DNA of 46,989 bases, from the NCBI GenBank assembly GCA_040902765.1, contig JBBDWO010000004.1, positions 1 to 46,989 on the forward strand, written 5' to 3'. The first letter of the stretch is position 1. Each line of letters opens with the position of its first letter. Below are positions 26,587 to 37,522 of this stretch, one piece after another. Both the position numbers and the translations under genes were made by a program. Below the pieces are notes generated by a model. That model ran no database searches. It saw only the letters and a program-made list of their open reading frames with translations, and was not told the DNA's origin. This DNA is from Acidimicrobiia bacterium (GTDB lineage Bacteria > Actinomycetota > Acidimicrobiia > Spongiisociales > UBA11373).

Positions 26587-26609
26587 ACCACGTTCCCTCA
26601 GTGGGTCTG

Positions 26610-26640
26610 GCGAATCGCGAATCGCGAATTGCGAATCGCG
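26610..26640. repeat. Heptanucleotide array, GCGAATC type
   Basis: Four units: GCGAATC twice, GCGAATT, GCGAATC, plus GCG. It ends a few bases before the mrp stop. The same family recurs at 30448, 34714 and 34778. Confidence 0.85.
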
Positions 26641-26644
26641 CTGC

Positions 26645-27733
26645 CTACTTGATCACCAGCTCAGGGCGCATGCGCACTCGCGGGCGCATGTCGGCGATGC
26701 TCGCCGCGATCGACTCGAACGCGGTGGCTGCCTCCGAGCCGGCAGCGGCGACGGCCACCGGCTCACCCCGGTCGGCTCCCTCCCGCATCGCCGTGACCAG
26801 GGGCACCTGGCCGAGCAGGGGAACTTCGAGGTCTCCGGCGAGTTCGGTTCCGCCTCCGGATCCGAATATCTCGTAGCGTGTGCCGTCGTCTCCGGTGAAC
26901 CACGACATGTTCTCGATGACGCCGAGCACGTCCTGGTTGACCTTCTCCGCCATCGCGGCCGCTCGCTTGGCGACACGCTGAGCCGTGGGCTGAGGGGTGG
27001 TGACGATGATCGCCTGCGCCCTGGGCACGAACTGCGACACCGAAATGGCGACGTCGCCGGTTCCCGGCGGCATGTCGATGATGAGGAACTCGGGCTCGTC
27101 CCACCACACGTCCTGGAGGAACTGCTCCAGCGCCTTGTGGAGCATGGGGCCGCGCCACACCACCGCCTGGTCCTGACCGACGAAGAAGTCCATCGACATG
27201 GCGCGAACACCGTGAGCCGATGGCGGGACGATGAGCGCGCCGAGGGCCTGTGGCGGCACCTCGACACCGAGCATCCGTGGTATCGAATAGCCCCACACGT
27301 CGGCGTCGATGACCCCTACATCGTGGCCGAGCCGGGCCAGCGCCACCGCCGTGTTGGCACTGATCGACGACTTCCCCACGCCACCCTTGCCCGATGCGAC
27401 CAATAGGACGCGGGTCCGAGAGCCCTGGCCACCCACGATGATCGGCCGCTCCTCGCGCAGCCGATTCCCGAGTGATTCGGCATCCTCCGGTGACATGATC
27501 GCTACATCGATGGCGACGTCGTCGATCCCGTCGACCGACTTCGCAGCTGCCGCGATCGCCTGACCGAGTGGCTCGGCGTTCCAACGGGGACCAGGCACGG
27601 TGATGCCGATACGAGCCGTCGAGCCCTCCACCGAAGCCTCGCGCAGCATCCCGAGGTCACCGATCGGCCGCCGGAGGTCGGGATCCACCACACCGCTCAC
27701 GGCATCGAAGACGGTCTGGTCGCTGGGGGTCAT
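26645..27733 (-). CDS. mrp: Mrp/NBP35-type Fe-S carrier ATPase
   Basis: A 362-aa protein. The N-terminal DUF59/MIP18-like domain (about residues 5-85: DAVSGVVDPDLRRPIGDLGMLREA) is followed by a P-loop domain with GKGGVGKSS (Walker A), DADVWGYSIPRML and IIDMPPGTGD (Walker B). It helps load Fe-S clusters. The CxxC pair usual in Mrp near GVIENMS is absent here (MSWFTGDDGTRYEIFG), a variation seen in other actinobacteria. The ATG at 27733 is preferred; a GTG at 27739 is also in frame. Confidence 0.92.
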   Translation of the reverse strand: MTPSDQTVFDAVSGVVDPDLRRPIGDLGMLREASVEGSTARIGITVPGPRWNAEPLGQAIAAAAKSVDGIDDVAIDVAIMSPEDAESLGNRLREERPIIVGGQGSRTRVLLVASGKGGVGKSSISANTAVALARLGHDVGVIDADVWGYSIPRMLGVEVPPQALGALIVPPSAHGVRAMSMDFFVGQDQAVVWRGPMLHKALEQFLQDVWWDEPEFLIIDMPPGTGDVAISVSQFVPRAQAIIVTTPQPTAQRVAKRAAAMAEKVNQDVLGVIENMSWFTGDDGTRYEIFGSGGGTELAGDLEVPLLGQVPLVTAMREGADRGEPVAVAAAGSEAATAFESIAASIADMRPRVRMRPELVIK

Positions 27734-27757
27734 GCCCACCGATGGTACCGAGGCTCA

Positions 27758-27785
27758 GGCAGATGGCAGACGGCAGACGGCAGAG
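27758..27785. repeat. Heptanucleotide array, GGCAGAC type
   Basis: Four units: GGCAGAT, GGCAGAC, GGCAGAC, GGCAGAG. It is immediately upstream of mrp (minus-strand gene). Confidence 0.8.
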
Positions 27786-27809
27786 TGCGCGTGATGGGCC
27801 TGCGGTAGT

Positions 27810-27871
27810 GCTCGCCCTCCCCCCTCCCCTGACGGCTCCGCCGTCAGGTACTCCCCCCTTCGGGGGGAGAG
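27810..27871. repeat. R1 repeat, right half
   Basis: Matches 30590-30650 with only about two changes over 60 bases. It contains CTCCCCCCTCCCCTGACGG, a GGC-TCC-GCC-type small stem and the ending CCCCCCTTCGGGGGG. Confidence 0.85.
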
Positions 27872-27887
27872 AGTCAACAACCGGATG

Positions 27888-27922
27888 ACGGGCAACAGGC
27901 AACCGGAAACGGGCAACGGCCG
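27888..27922. repeat. Heptanucleotide array, ACGGGCA type
   Basis: Units ACGGGCA, ACAGGCA, ACCGGAA, ACGGGCA, ACGGCCG. A looser 7-bp register than the others. Confidence 0.65.
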
Positions 27923-27934
27923 GCGAAGCCGGCC
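27918..27934. terminator. 7-bp hairpin after the DUF2207 stop
   Basis: GGCCGGC, loop GAA, GCCGGCC, adjoining the stop of the minus-strand DUF2207 gene at 27935. A likely terminator without a T-run. Confidence 0.5.
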
Positions 27935-29872
27935 CTACCACCCCCCTCCGCCTCCGCCGCCACCGCCGCCACCGCCGCCACCCGAGAATCCGCCTCCGCC
28001 GCCGCTCCCGGAGGAGGCCGGCGGTCGGAACGAGCCGGTGAGAGCCTTCTCGATGCCGGAGATGGCATTGGACGAGTGTCCGCCGAAGCCGTGATTCCCG
28101 TACCAGTAGAGGCTGCTCGAGTCACCGAGTTCCTGCGGAGCGCGCAACCGGGCGGCCTCGAGGACGTCCTCGGCCACACCGAGGGCGATCCCATAGACCA
28201 GGAACTGCTCCCACAAGGCGAGTGAGATGGGCGGCGCCTCCTCCAGGCGGCTGAAGTCCTGGAGGTATCGCCGGAAGGCCAACCACCGCGCCGATCGCAT
28301 GGCGCCGTCCTTGGAGCGACGCGCCCAGAGCACATGGCGGGTCGCCAGCCATATGGCCATGAACACGGCGAGAAACGACACCACGATCACCCCAGCGCGC
28401 ATCACGCCGATGTTGAACAGGGGGAGCAGGCGATCGAGGATGGGGGCGACGACGAACAGCCCGAACAGGCACAGCAGGGCGATCAGGCCAAAGACCATGG
28501 CCGGTCCGGCGTAGCGGCCCGAGTCGTCGAGCAGCCGCTGGGACACCAGGGCCTTGCGCACGTGCTCACGAAAGTTCCCGTAGGTGGAGGCGTTGGAGGC
28601 GGCGTCCTCGCGGATCCGCTTGCGGAAGGCGGACAGCGGCTCGGCGCCACCCGAGAGGATCCGATTGACGATGGTCACCACCGACCGCTCGTAGGCGGTC
28701 AGCTTCTGATCCACATTGCCCGGGCCAATCTCGAGATCCGGGATCTGCTCCTTGCGCAGGCCACCCCAGGTGGATTCCCCCAGCGTCACCGGACGCGCCG
28801 TGTACACCCCTCTCCGGATCAGGTCGAACAGCGTGGCGGTGAATTCGGCTTCGTCGGCCTTCCCTTGAGAGACGAGGGCACCGACCAGGGCGGGCGGCAG
28901 GTCGTCGGGCGGTTCCTGCTCGTACTCACGGTCGTAGGCCACCTTGGGCTCCGACCCGTAGCGGCGAAAGACGTAGGTGACGATCAGCGGGACCGGGATG
29001 ATGAACCCGAGCGCCGCCAGCAGCGCGATGCCGCGCGCCCGCTCCGCCTGGGCCGCACGCTCCTGGTCCCGCAGGTAGCGAGCATCCTGGGACCGCTCTT
29101 CCTCGAGGATCCCCTCCAGTCCGGCGCCGCCTCGGACGATGGCGCCATCCGTCGAGCCCAACACGCGGGTGGGGAAGGCGACGCGGAACTCGACCCACTG
29201 GCCGGCGGGGACACCGCTGGCCTCCAGCGTCGGGGATAGGCCGTCCTCGCCGAGGCTCGTCGAGCCCCTGACCGTCGCCGGGTGGCCCCACACGTAGACC
29301 TCGCCCGAGGTGGCACCGTCGGGGAAACGGAACTCGGCAGTGAGCTCGTCGAGGTCAAACTCCCACTCGTCGCCCCACACCTTGAGGTACACGTCGGCGA
29401 CGTCGTCGTATGCGACGCTCAACCCTTGGAGCCGGTAAGCGACGGTAAACGTGCGGTCCTCGTCGGTGGCGCGGTAGTGCCACACGACCCGCATGTACGA
29501 GCCCACCCGGGTCACCCCGTACGAGCCCGGGACGTCGTCAACACCGAGCTCCGTCGAGGCGCCTGGCCGGTAGCCCGTCGATCCTTCGAAGACGCCTACT
29601 TCGGTCATCACCTCGTCGGATCGCAGCGGGATGTCGCGGTAGGCGCCGCGGAAGGAGCCGTCGAAGCGGAAGGTCAGATGCTCGTACACGATCACCGAGC
29701 CGTCGTCGTCCACCACGACCTCAATGTGCGCCCGGACGACCCGAAGGGACCGGGCGAGCGCCGCCGGCGCGACCAGGGCGACGACCAGCAGGGCCAGGAA
29801 CGAGACGACGAGGAGCCGGCCAACTGGCCCCCCGCCCGCCCCGCGAACGCCGGTGGCTGCGGTACGGCTCAG
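27935..29872 (-). CDS. DUF2207 membrane protein, inferred CTG start
   Basis: A 645-aa protein. After an N-terminal signal segment (RLLVVSFLALLVVALVAPAALA) an external DUF2207 beta-rich domain (YEHLTFRFDGSFRGAYRDIPL ...) follows. Then come a TM near residue 285, a cytoplasmic stretch, two further TMs around 445-510 and a glycine-rich tail ending GGGGW. There is no ATG/GTG/TTG in frame upstream of the GTG at 29716, yet that start would lose the signal segment. CTG at 29872 overlaps the lemA stop as CTGA, with GAGG seven bases upstream, and restores it. The pairing with lemA is typical. The role is unknown, perhaps in the cell envelope. Confidence 0.75.
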   Translation of the reverse strand: MSRTAATGVRGAGGGPVGRLLVVSFLALLVVALVAPAALARSLRVVRAHIEVVVDDDGSVIVYEHLTFRFDGSFRGAYRDIPLRSDEVMTEVGVFEGSTGYRPGASTELGVDDVPGSYGVTRVGSYMRVVWHYRATDEDRTFTVAYRLQGLSVAYDDVADVYLKVWGDEWEFDLDELTAEFRFPDGATSGEVYVWGHPATVRGSTSLGEDGLSPTLEASGVPAGQWVEFRVAFPTRVLGSTDGAIVRGGAGLEGILEEERSQDARYLRDQERAAQAERARGIALLAALGFIIPVPLIVTYVFRRYGSEPKVAYDREYEQEPPDDLPPALVGALVSQGKADEAEFTATLFDLIRRGVYTARPVTLGESTWGGLRKEQIPDLEIGPGNVDQKLTAYERSVVTIVNRILSGGAEPLSAFRKRIREDAASNASTYGNFREHVRKALVSQRLLDDSGRYAGPAMVFGLIALLCLFGLFVVAPILDRLLPLFNIGVMRAGVIVVSFLAVFMAIWLATRHVLWARRSKDGAMRSARWLAFRRYLQDFSRLEEAPPISLALWEQFLVYGIALGVAEDVLEAARLRAPQELGDSSSLYWYGNHGFGGHSSNAISGIEKALTGSFRPPASSGSGGGGGFSGGGGGGGGGGGGGGW

Positions 29873-30426
29873 AAGCGCACCTCGGGGGCGCTGCGGGCGT
29901 CGCCGTCCGTCTCGAAGTACGGCAGCGTCTGGAACCGGAAGACCGTCGCCACGATGTTCGACGGAACCGTCTGCACCGAGTTGTTGTAGGAGAGCGTGGC
30001 GTCGTTGTAGATCTGGCGGGCGACGGCGATCTTGTTCTCCGTGTCGCTCAGTTCTGCCTGCAAGTTGTTGAAGTTTTCACTGGCACGCAGTTCCGGATAG
30101 GCCTCGGCGAGCGCGAACAGGCGGCGCAGGGCACCGGTGAGCATGTTCTCGGCCTCCCCCTGCTCCGGGACCGACTTGGCGTCCATGGCGGCGGCACGCG
30201 CCTGGACCACCTCCTCGAAGGTCTGGCGCTCGTGGGACGCGTAGCCCTTGACCGTCTCGACCAGGTTGGGCACCAGGTCATAGCGACGACGAAGCTGCAC
30301 GTCGACCTGCGCCCATGCGTTGTCGGTGCGGTTCCTGAGCCGGACCAAGCGGTTGTAGATGACGACTGCGAACAGCACCACCAACGCCAGTCCGGCGATG
30401 ACGCCAAGAGTCACGGGATCGGGCAT
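29869..30426 (-). CDS. lemA: LemA family protein
   Basis: A 185-aa protein with one N-terminal membrane helix (TLGVIAGLALVVLFAVVIYNRLV) and a coiled-coil-like helical bundle: NAWAQVDVQLRRRYDLVPNLVETVKGYASHERQTFEEVVQAR. The closing SNIVATVFRFQTLPYFE is the LemA C-terminal signature. ATG 30426 is chosen; further upstream the frame reads through a 7-bp array (NCESRIANRA). It is translationally coupled to the DUF2207 gene, with a 4-base overlap (CTGA). Confidence 0.95.
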   Translation of the reverse strand: MPDPVTLGVIAGLALVVLFAVVIYNRLVRLRNRTDNAWAQVDVQLRRRYDLVPNLVETVKGYASHERQTFEEVVQARAAAMDAKSVPEQGEAENMLTGALRRLFALAEAYPELRASENFNNLQAELSDTENKIAVARQIYNDATLSYNNSVQTVPSNIVATVFRFQTLPYFETDGDARSAPEVRF

Positions 30427-30447
30427 GAGCCGGAGTGTAACGAAAGC

Positions 30448-30475
30448 GCGATTCGCGATTCGCGATTCGCAATTC
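30448..30475. repeat. Heptanucleotide array, GCGATTC type
   Basis: Three GCGATTC then GCAATTC. It is the inverse complement of the GCGAATC family at 26610. Confidence 0.85.
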
Positions 30476-30496
30476 GCAGGACGTACCACGAGGGGG

Positions 30497-30650
30497 ATCA
30501 CGCGGTCCCCTCCCCTGTAGGGGGAGGTGGAAGCGGCCGAAGGCCGATGACGGAGGGGGAGGCCAGACGCGTCGCGAGGCCCACGAAGCGCTCGCCCTCC
30601 CCCCTCCCCTGACGGCTTCGCCGCCAGGTACTCCCCCCTTCGGGGGGAGG
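30497..30650. repeat. R1 repeat, complete copy A
   Basis: Built as an imperfect palindrome: a small hairpin CTCCCC-TGTA-GGGGAG, a purine-rich GACGGAGGGGGAGG, ACGCGTCGCGAGGC, then pyrimidine-rich CCCTCCCCCCTCCCC, and a closing CCCCCCTTCGGGGGG hairpin. The first 89 bases are identical to copy B at 30669-30757. Confidence 0.9.
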
Positions 30651-30668
30651 GACCGCGAAAGAGACCTC

Positions 30669-30827
30669 ATCACGCGGTCCCCTCCCCTGTAGGGGGAGGT
30701 GGAAGCGGCCGAAGGCCGATGACGGAGGGGGAGGCCAGACGCGTCGCGAGGCCCACGTGGCGTTCGCCCTCCCCCCTCCCCTCCGGTCGCTTCGCTCCCT
30801 ACGGGACTCCCCCCTACGGGGGGAGAG
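30669..30827. repeat. R1 repeat, complete copy B with variant right part
   Basis: Bases 30669-30757 repeat copy A exactly (89 bp). The right part differs: CTCCGGTCGCTTCGCTCC replaces the usual middle, but the element still closes with CCCCCCTACGGGGGG. Confidence 0.88.
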
Positions 30828-30876
30828 AGTGTTGACGGGCGCCGGGCGCCAGCGGGCCTTCTCCTACACTCGGCTC

Positions 30877-33627
<2,751 letters not shown>

Positions 33628-33689
33628 CGACCCCCTGCAATCGGAGCCGCACTGCGCGAGACTCCCGGAATCGAGGGAAGCACCGAGCG

Positions 33690-34721
33690 GTGAGCATCGA
33701 GTTCGTGTCGTTGTACGAGATCCGGGTCCCCTTCCGCGACCCGCTGGTCACCCGCGACGGCACCCACGCCGAGCGCCGATCGATCCTGGTCAGGGTCTCC
33801 GACGGAACCCACGCCGGCTGGGGTGAGGCGGCGGCCTTCCCGTCGGGCCGGTTCGGCACCGCCGACGAGGCATGGGAGGCCCTGCGATCACTCGACCCGA
33901 ACACCCTGCCGGCGGTACCGATCGCCTCTGCGGCCGTGCAAGCGGCCCGAGCCGACATGGAGGCCCGGCGCGCCGGGGTCCCACTGCATCGGTTCCTCGG
34001 CGGACGGCGGCGGGCGGTTGCCGCGCGCCACACGGTCGGGCTCGTCGACGATCTCCGATCGGTGATTCGCCGTCTCGAGGGGATCGTCAGCGGAGGCGTC
34101 CGCAGGATCAAGGTCAAGGTGACCCCCGGTGCCGACATCGAGCCGGTGCTCGGACTGCGAGCTGCGTTCCCGCACCTCGACATCGCCGTCGATGCCAACG
34201 GCAGCTACGACGACCCGTTCGACATCGCCTTCGACGCCCTCGACCACCTCGGAGTGTCGGTGATCGACCAGCCGTTCCCATCGGACGCGCTCGACGCCCA
34301 CGCCGCGCTGCGCCGCCGAGGGCTCACCATGCAAGTGTGCCTCGACGAGTCGATCGCGTCGGTCGCCAGCGCGGTCACCGCCATGGCGGCACATGCGGCC
34401 GACATCGTCTCGGTCAAGGTGGGGAGGATGGGCTTCGAGGCGTCCCGAGCGATCCTCGCCTCGGGGCGCGCCACCGGCACCGGATTCAAGGTCGGCGGGA
34501 CCTTCGACACGGCGATCGGACGCCGTCACCTCCTCGCCTTCGCCACGCTGGCCGGCGTCACCGACGCCGAGGTGGCGCCACCCTCGGGGTACCTCGCCGC
34601 CGACATAGCCGAGTACCCCGCGCTCGACGACGGCACGATCACCCCCGACGACGCCCCGGGGATCGGCGTGGAGCCGGATATGGATCGCGTGGGCGAGCTG
34701 TTGGTGAGAAAGCGCGATTAG
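33690..34721 (+). CDS. Enolase-superfamily enzyme, MenC-like (o-succinylbenzoate synthase or dipeptide epimerase)
   Basis: A 343-aa protein of the muconate-lactonizing subgroup: N-terminal capping domain to about residue 110, then the barrel. Acid/base Lys residues lie in RRIKVKVTPG (KxK), metal ligands are in AVDANGSYDD and VIDQPFP (the latter Asp where Glu is usual) and LDESIAS, and the second base Lys is in VSVKVGRMGG-like VSVKVGRMGF. This resembles o-succinylbenzoate synthase, but dipeptide epimerases and NSAR are close; no menaquinone genes are near. Start GTG 33690. The last codons merge into a 7-bp array (TAG stop at 34719-34721). Confidence 0.8.
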   Translation: MSIEFVSLYEIRVPFRDPLVTRDGTHAERRSILVRVSDGTHAGWGEAAAFPSGRFGTADEAWEALRSLDPNTLPAVPIASAAVQAARADMEARRAGVPLHRFLGGRRRAVAARHTVGLVDDLRSVIRRLEGIVSGGVRRIKVKVTPGADIEPVLGLRAAFPHLDIAVDANGSYDDPFDIAFDALDHLGVSVIDQPFPSDALDAHAALRRRGLTMQVCLDESIASVASAVTAMAAHAADIVSVKVGRMGFEASRAILASGRATGTGFKVGGTFDTAIGRRHLLAFATLAGVTDAEVAPPSGYLAADIAEYPALDDGTITPDDAPGIGVEPDMDRVGELLVRKRD

Positions 34722-34741
34722 CGATTCGCAATTCGCGATTC
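34714..34741. repeat. Heptanucleotide array, GCGATTC type, overlapping a stop codon
   Basis: GCGATTA, GCGATTC, GCAATTC, GCGATTC. The first unit supplies the Asp codon and part of the TAG stop of the menC-like gene. The array is inverted relative to 34778-34812. Confidence 0.85.
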
Positions 34742-34777
34742 GCCAGAGGCCACCGACGCTCGCGTAACGAAGCTCTT

Positions 34778-34812
34778 GCGAATTGCGACCTGCGAATCGT
34801 GAATTGCGAACT
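34778..34812. repeat. Heptanucleotide array, GCGAATT/GCGAATC type
   Basis: Five units: GCGAATT, GCGACCT, GCGAATC, GTGAATT, GCGAACT. It faces the array at 34714-34741 and could pair with it around a 36-bp loop. It lies just upstream of the TlpA-like gene. Confidence 0.8.
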
Positions 34813-34830
34813 CCTCCTACCCTCACAACC

Positions 34831-35415
34831 ATGGAAGTCGACTCGCCCGAACCAGCGCGGCGGCGCCGCAACCGGTGGCCGCTGGGGATGCTCACCTTGT
34901 TGGTGGTGGCGGTGACGGTGGTCGCCGTGGTCCTGCTGCGCGACGACACCCCACCGGACGACGGGGTCGGGCTGATCACGGTGCCGGACTTCGGCGTCAG
35001 AGTCGGGGATGTAGCGCCGTTGTTCTCGATCGAACTCATCGGCGGGGGTCGGTTCAGCCTCACCGATCACCTCGAAGCGGGTGGCGGACCGGTGGTGCTC
35101 AACCTGTGGGCGTCGTGGTGCACCCCGTGTCGCGAGGAGATGCCGCGCCTCGACGCTGCGTCCCGACGCCACCCTGATGTGTACTTCCTGGGTGTGGCCA
35201 TCGAGGACGACCCTGCAGCTGCCCGGGACTTCGCCGCCGAGATCGGCGTGAGTTACGCGCTGGCCATCGACGAGGCCGACCGGGTCGCCCGCCGTTATCC
35301 CGCTTTCGGACTCCCCGCCACCTACCTGATCTCCTCAGACGGCACCATCGCCCAGGTCTTCTACGGGCTGATGTCGGAGCAGCAGATCGCCGACGCGCTC
35401 GCCACCCTGGACTGA
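34831..35415 (+). CDS. TlpA/ResA-like membrane-anchored thioredoxin
   Basis: A 194-aa protein. A cytoplasmic basic start (PARRRRNRW), one membrane helix (residues 18-36), then a thioredoxin domain with C97-T-P-C100 in NLWASWCTPCREEMP and the cis-Pro loop FGLPATYLIS. Such proteins reduce disulfides outside the membrane, often for cytochrome c or copper-site maturation. The ATG at 34831 is chosen. It could aid CuA assembly, but the nos cluster is 20 kb away, so this is speculation. Confidence 0.9.
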   Translation: MEVDSPEPARRRRNRWPLGMLTLLVVAVTVVAVVLLRDDTPPDDGVGLITVPDFGVRVGDVAPLFSIELIGGGRFSLTDHLEAGGGPVVLNLWASWCTPCREEMPRLDAASRRHPDVYFLGVAIEDDPAAARDFAAEIGVSYALAIDEADRVARRYPAFGLPATYLISSDGTIAQVFYGLMSEQQIADALATLD

Positions 35416-35423
35416 ACGGGCGA

Positions 35424-36188
35424 CTACGAAGGCCAGTCGGGATGACGCTTTTCGAGGAAGGCAGCCACTCCCTCGGCGGCCGCGTCGGTCGACGCCACCG
35501 TGGTGAGCGCGGTGTGGAGATGCTGGAGCGCCGCAGTGAAGTCGAGGTCCTCGACCGCGTAGAAGGCGTCCTTGCCCATGCGCATCACGGTCGGACTGGT
35601 GGCGGCGATGCCGCCGACCACGAGGTCCACCGCATCGTCCAGGTCGTCGCGACCGACCACCCGTGACACCACCCCGAGCCGATGCGCCTCCTCGGCGCTG
35701 ATTCGACGCCCGGTGATCATCAGTTCGAGGGCGGCCTTGTGGGGCATCACCCGCTGGAGTACTGCGGTGATCATCATCGGCCAGAGCCCGACCTTGATCT
35801 CGGGAAGGCCGAAAGTGGCGTCGTCGGCGGCGACGACGATGTCACAGGCGGCGGCGAGACCGAATCCGCCGGCGAGGGCATGCCCGTTGACCCGAGCCAC
35901 GGTGGGTTTGCCGCAACCGCGGAGGGCGAGTACCAGCCGGACCATCGCGCCCCGGGCGTCGTGATCGCCGATCGGATCATCCACGAACCCCCCGCTCAGG
36001 TCCCCTCCCGCCGAGAACGCCATTCCCCCGGCGCCGGTCACGACGATCGCCCGCACAGAGTCGTCAGCCGCCGCCTGCCGGACAAGGCCCGCCATTTCGT
36101 CCATGGCGGCATTGGAAAGCGGATTGTGCCGCTCGGGATCGTCCATGGTGATCGTGGCCCGCGGCGGCGCTAGGTCGTATCGGAGCAT
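35424..36188 (-). CDS. Enoyl-CoA hydratase/isomerase family protein
   Basis: A 254-aa crotonase-fold enzyme. Oxyanion-hole parts are AFSAGGDL (residues about 57-64) and NGHALAGGFGLAAACDIVVAADDATFGLPEIKVGL. The catalytic Glu of the hydratases sits near EIKVG. The second catalytic Glu is not obvious, and the family also includes isomerases and dehalogenases. The C-terminal trimerisation helix ends AAFLEKRHPDWPS. It converges with the TlpA-like gene, eight bases apart. Confidence 0.9.
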   Translation of the reverse strand: MLRYDLAPPRATITMDDPERHNPLSNAAMDEMAGLVRQAAADDSVRAIVVTGAGGMAFSAGGDLSGGFVDDPIGDHDARGAMVRLVLALRGCGKPTVARVNGHALAGGFGLAAACDIVVAADDATFGLPEIKVGLWPMMITAVLQRVMPHKAALELMITGRRISAEEAHRLGVVSRVVGRDDLDDAVDLVVGGIAATSPTVMRMGKDAFYAVEDLDFTAALQHLHTALTTVASTDAAAEGVAAFLEKRHPDWPS

Positions 36189-36227
36189 GGGGCAAGGCTA
36201 CCGCTGGAGGCGCCTGCGGCGCCGTAC

Positions 36228-36290
36228 TTCAACGCTTAACGCTCAACGCCCGACGCGGTATTGCGTTGAGCGTTGAGCGTTGAGCGTTTC
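36228..36290. repeat. Inverted pair of CTCAACG/GCGTTGA heptanucleotide arrays
   Basis: Left arm: TTCAACG, CTTAACG, CTCAACG, CCCGACG (36228-36255). Right arm: GCGTTGA three times, then GCGTTTC (36263-36290). The arms are complementary, so the whole can form a long hairpin with a 7-base loop. It sits between two minus-strand genes. Confidence 0.85.
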
Positions 36291-36296
36291 TCTGAT

Positions 36297-36324
36297 GACG
36301 GTCGACGGTCGACGGACGACGGCC
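36297..36324. repeat. Heptanucleotide array, GACGGTC type
   Basis: GACGGTC, GACGGTC, GACGGAC, GACGGCC. It ends at the stop of the following minus-strand gene (36326). Confidence 0.8.
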
Positions 36325-36325
36325 C

Positions 36326-37522
36326 CTATGCTGCCACCACGCCCCGGCGCTGGAGGATACGGCGGAGGGCGGCGACGACGGCCGGGTCGAAGTCGTAGGC
36401 GGCGCCCCGGTGCAAGTACTCCAGAGACTCCATCGGGCTGAGCCCGTTGACCAGTTGCCCGTCGTAGGCGCCGACCACCCGCAGCACCTGAGCACTACCG
36501 GGTACCGATTCGTCCTTCTGCTCCCCCGGTCGCCGATACGGACTGTGCTGAACGGCAACGATCTCGCCGACGGGGGCCATGTAGGCGGCCTCCGAGATGA
36601 TCACCGACGACCAGGTGGCGACGTCGGTCAGGGTGTATGCACCGGCCGCCATGCCCGGGTTGGCCAGAACCACCTTGCCGATGTCGTGGAGGAGCGCCGC
36701 GTACTCCACTCGCTTGAGGTCGGTGCCCGACAACCCCACCTCGGCACCGACGGCCAGGGCGAGCTCGGCACAGCGCTCGGCGTGACCCGAGTCGACCAGG
36801 CCCGCAGCCTCCGGGATGTGGCTCAGCGCCGCCATCGTCTCGCGATAGGTGCGGTCGGTGTCGCGCAACCGCCCCAACGAGACGTGACTGAAGACGTACG
36901 GGAGGCCGGCGAGCGGCACCGACCACAATCCCATGACCCCGTAGGTGGTGGCGAACATGGCCGCCGATGCGAACACGGCGAGATACGACGGCCAGTCCTC
37001 CAGGCCCTGGACCACCAGGAGCCGCCGGGCGGTGAACCGACCCTGCTCGGAAGCGAAGGCGCGCGTGCTCGCCGATGCCACGAACCACACCGCCGCAGCG
37101 ATGCACAACACGACGAGGGACGCCAGGTTGCGATGCATGGGTGACCCGACGACATACGACCCGGCGGCGAACACCAGTCCCGCTGCGACCACCGACACCG
37201 GGACCGCGGGGAACACGTCGTCGACGGCACGGCGACCGTACCGGACGTGGACGACCAGCCATCCGAATGGGAGAGCGACGCCGTAGGCGGCGACGACCAT
37301 GGTGGGTGAGCCGTCGCTGAGCATGGCGACGACGGTGGCCACGGCCGCCACAAAGGTGATGTGGTTGCCCGACCGGGACGGCACGGCGAACGCATGACCG
37401 ACGACATAGGCGGCGACGGCGATCCCGAACGCCACCAGGTCGGCGGCGCCGAACGCGGCTACCAGCCAGCCGACGAGTGCCGGCGTGACGAGCAGCGATG
37501 AGCGGAGGAGTCGTTCAGGCAC
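36326..37522 (-). CDS. Membrane HD-domain protein (degenerate HD-GYP-like)
   Basis: A 398-aa protein with eight to ten hydrophobic segments in residues 5-215, then an HD domain: CAELALAVGAEVGLSGTDLKRVEYAALLHDIGKVVLANPG. The HD dyad (HDIGK) is kept, but the HHE and GYP motifs are not recognisable (EIVAVQHSPYRRPGE lies where they would be). A metal phosphohydrolase role is therefore possible but cyclic-di-GMP specificity unproven. GTG 37522 is used because it overlaps the upstream TGA by eight bases (GTGCCTGA). It forms an operon with the HD-GYP gene, to which it is related. Confidence 0.82.
   Translation of the reverse strand: MPERLLRSSLLVTPALVGWLVAAFGAADLVAFGIAVAAYVVGHAFAVPSRSGNHITFVAAVATVVAMLSDGSPTMVVAAYGVALPFGWLVVHVRYGRRAVDDVFPAVPVSVVAAGLVFAAGSYVVGSPMHRNLASLVVLCIAAAVWFVASASTRAFASEQGRFTARRLLVVQGLEDWPSYLAVFASAAMFATTYGVMGLWSVPLAGLPYVFSHVSLGRLRDTDRTYRETMAALSHIPEAAGLVDSGHAERCAELALAVGAEVGLSGTDLKRVEYAALLHDIGKVVLANPGMAAGAYTLTDVATWSSVIISEAAYMAPVGEIVAVQHSPYRRPGEQKDESVPGSAQVLRVVGAYDGQLVNGLSPMESLEYLHRGAAYDFDPAVVAALRRILQRRGVVAA

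Larger units (their letters stand above)
30427..30876. other. Gene-free 450-bp divergent intergenic region, repeat-filled
   Basis: This gap between lemA (minus) and acnA (plus) is almost entirely repeats: a GCGATTC-type 7-bp array at 30448-30475, then two R1 elements (30497-30650 and 30669-30827). No convincing protein gene lies in it. Promoters for the two flanking genes must be squeezed into the edges. Confidence 0.85.

Noticed and set aside
26552-26640. CRISPR array
   Set aside because: The repeats are 7-bp tandem units without spacers; no cas genes are present.
27935-28010. Gly-rich tail of DUF2207 as a sequencing error
   Set aside because: Glycine-rich tails ending in a few aromatic residues are common in this and related families, and the frame is intact to the stop.
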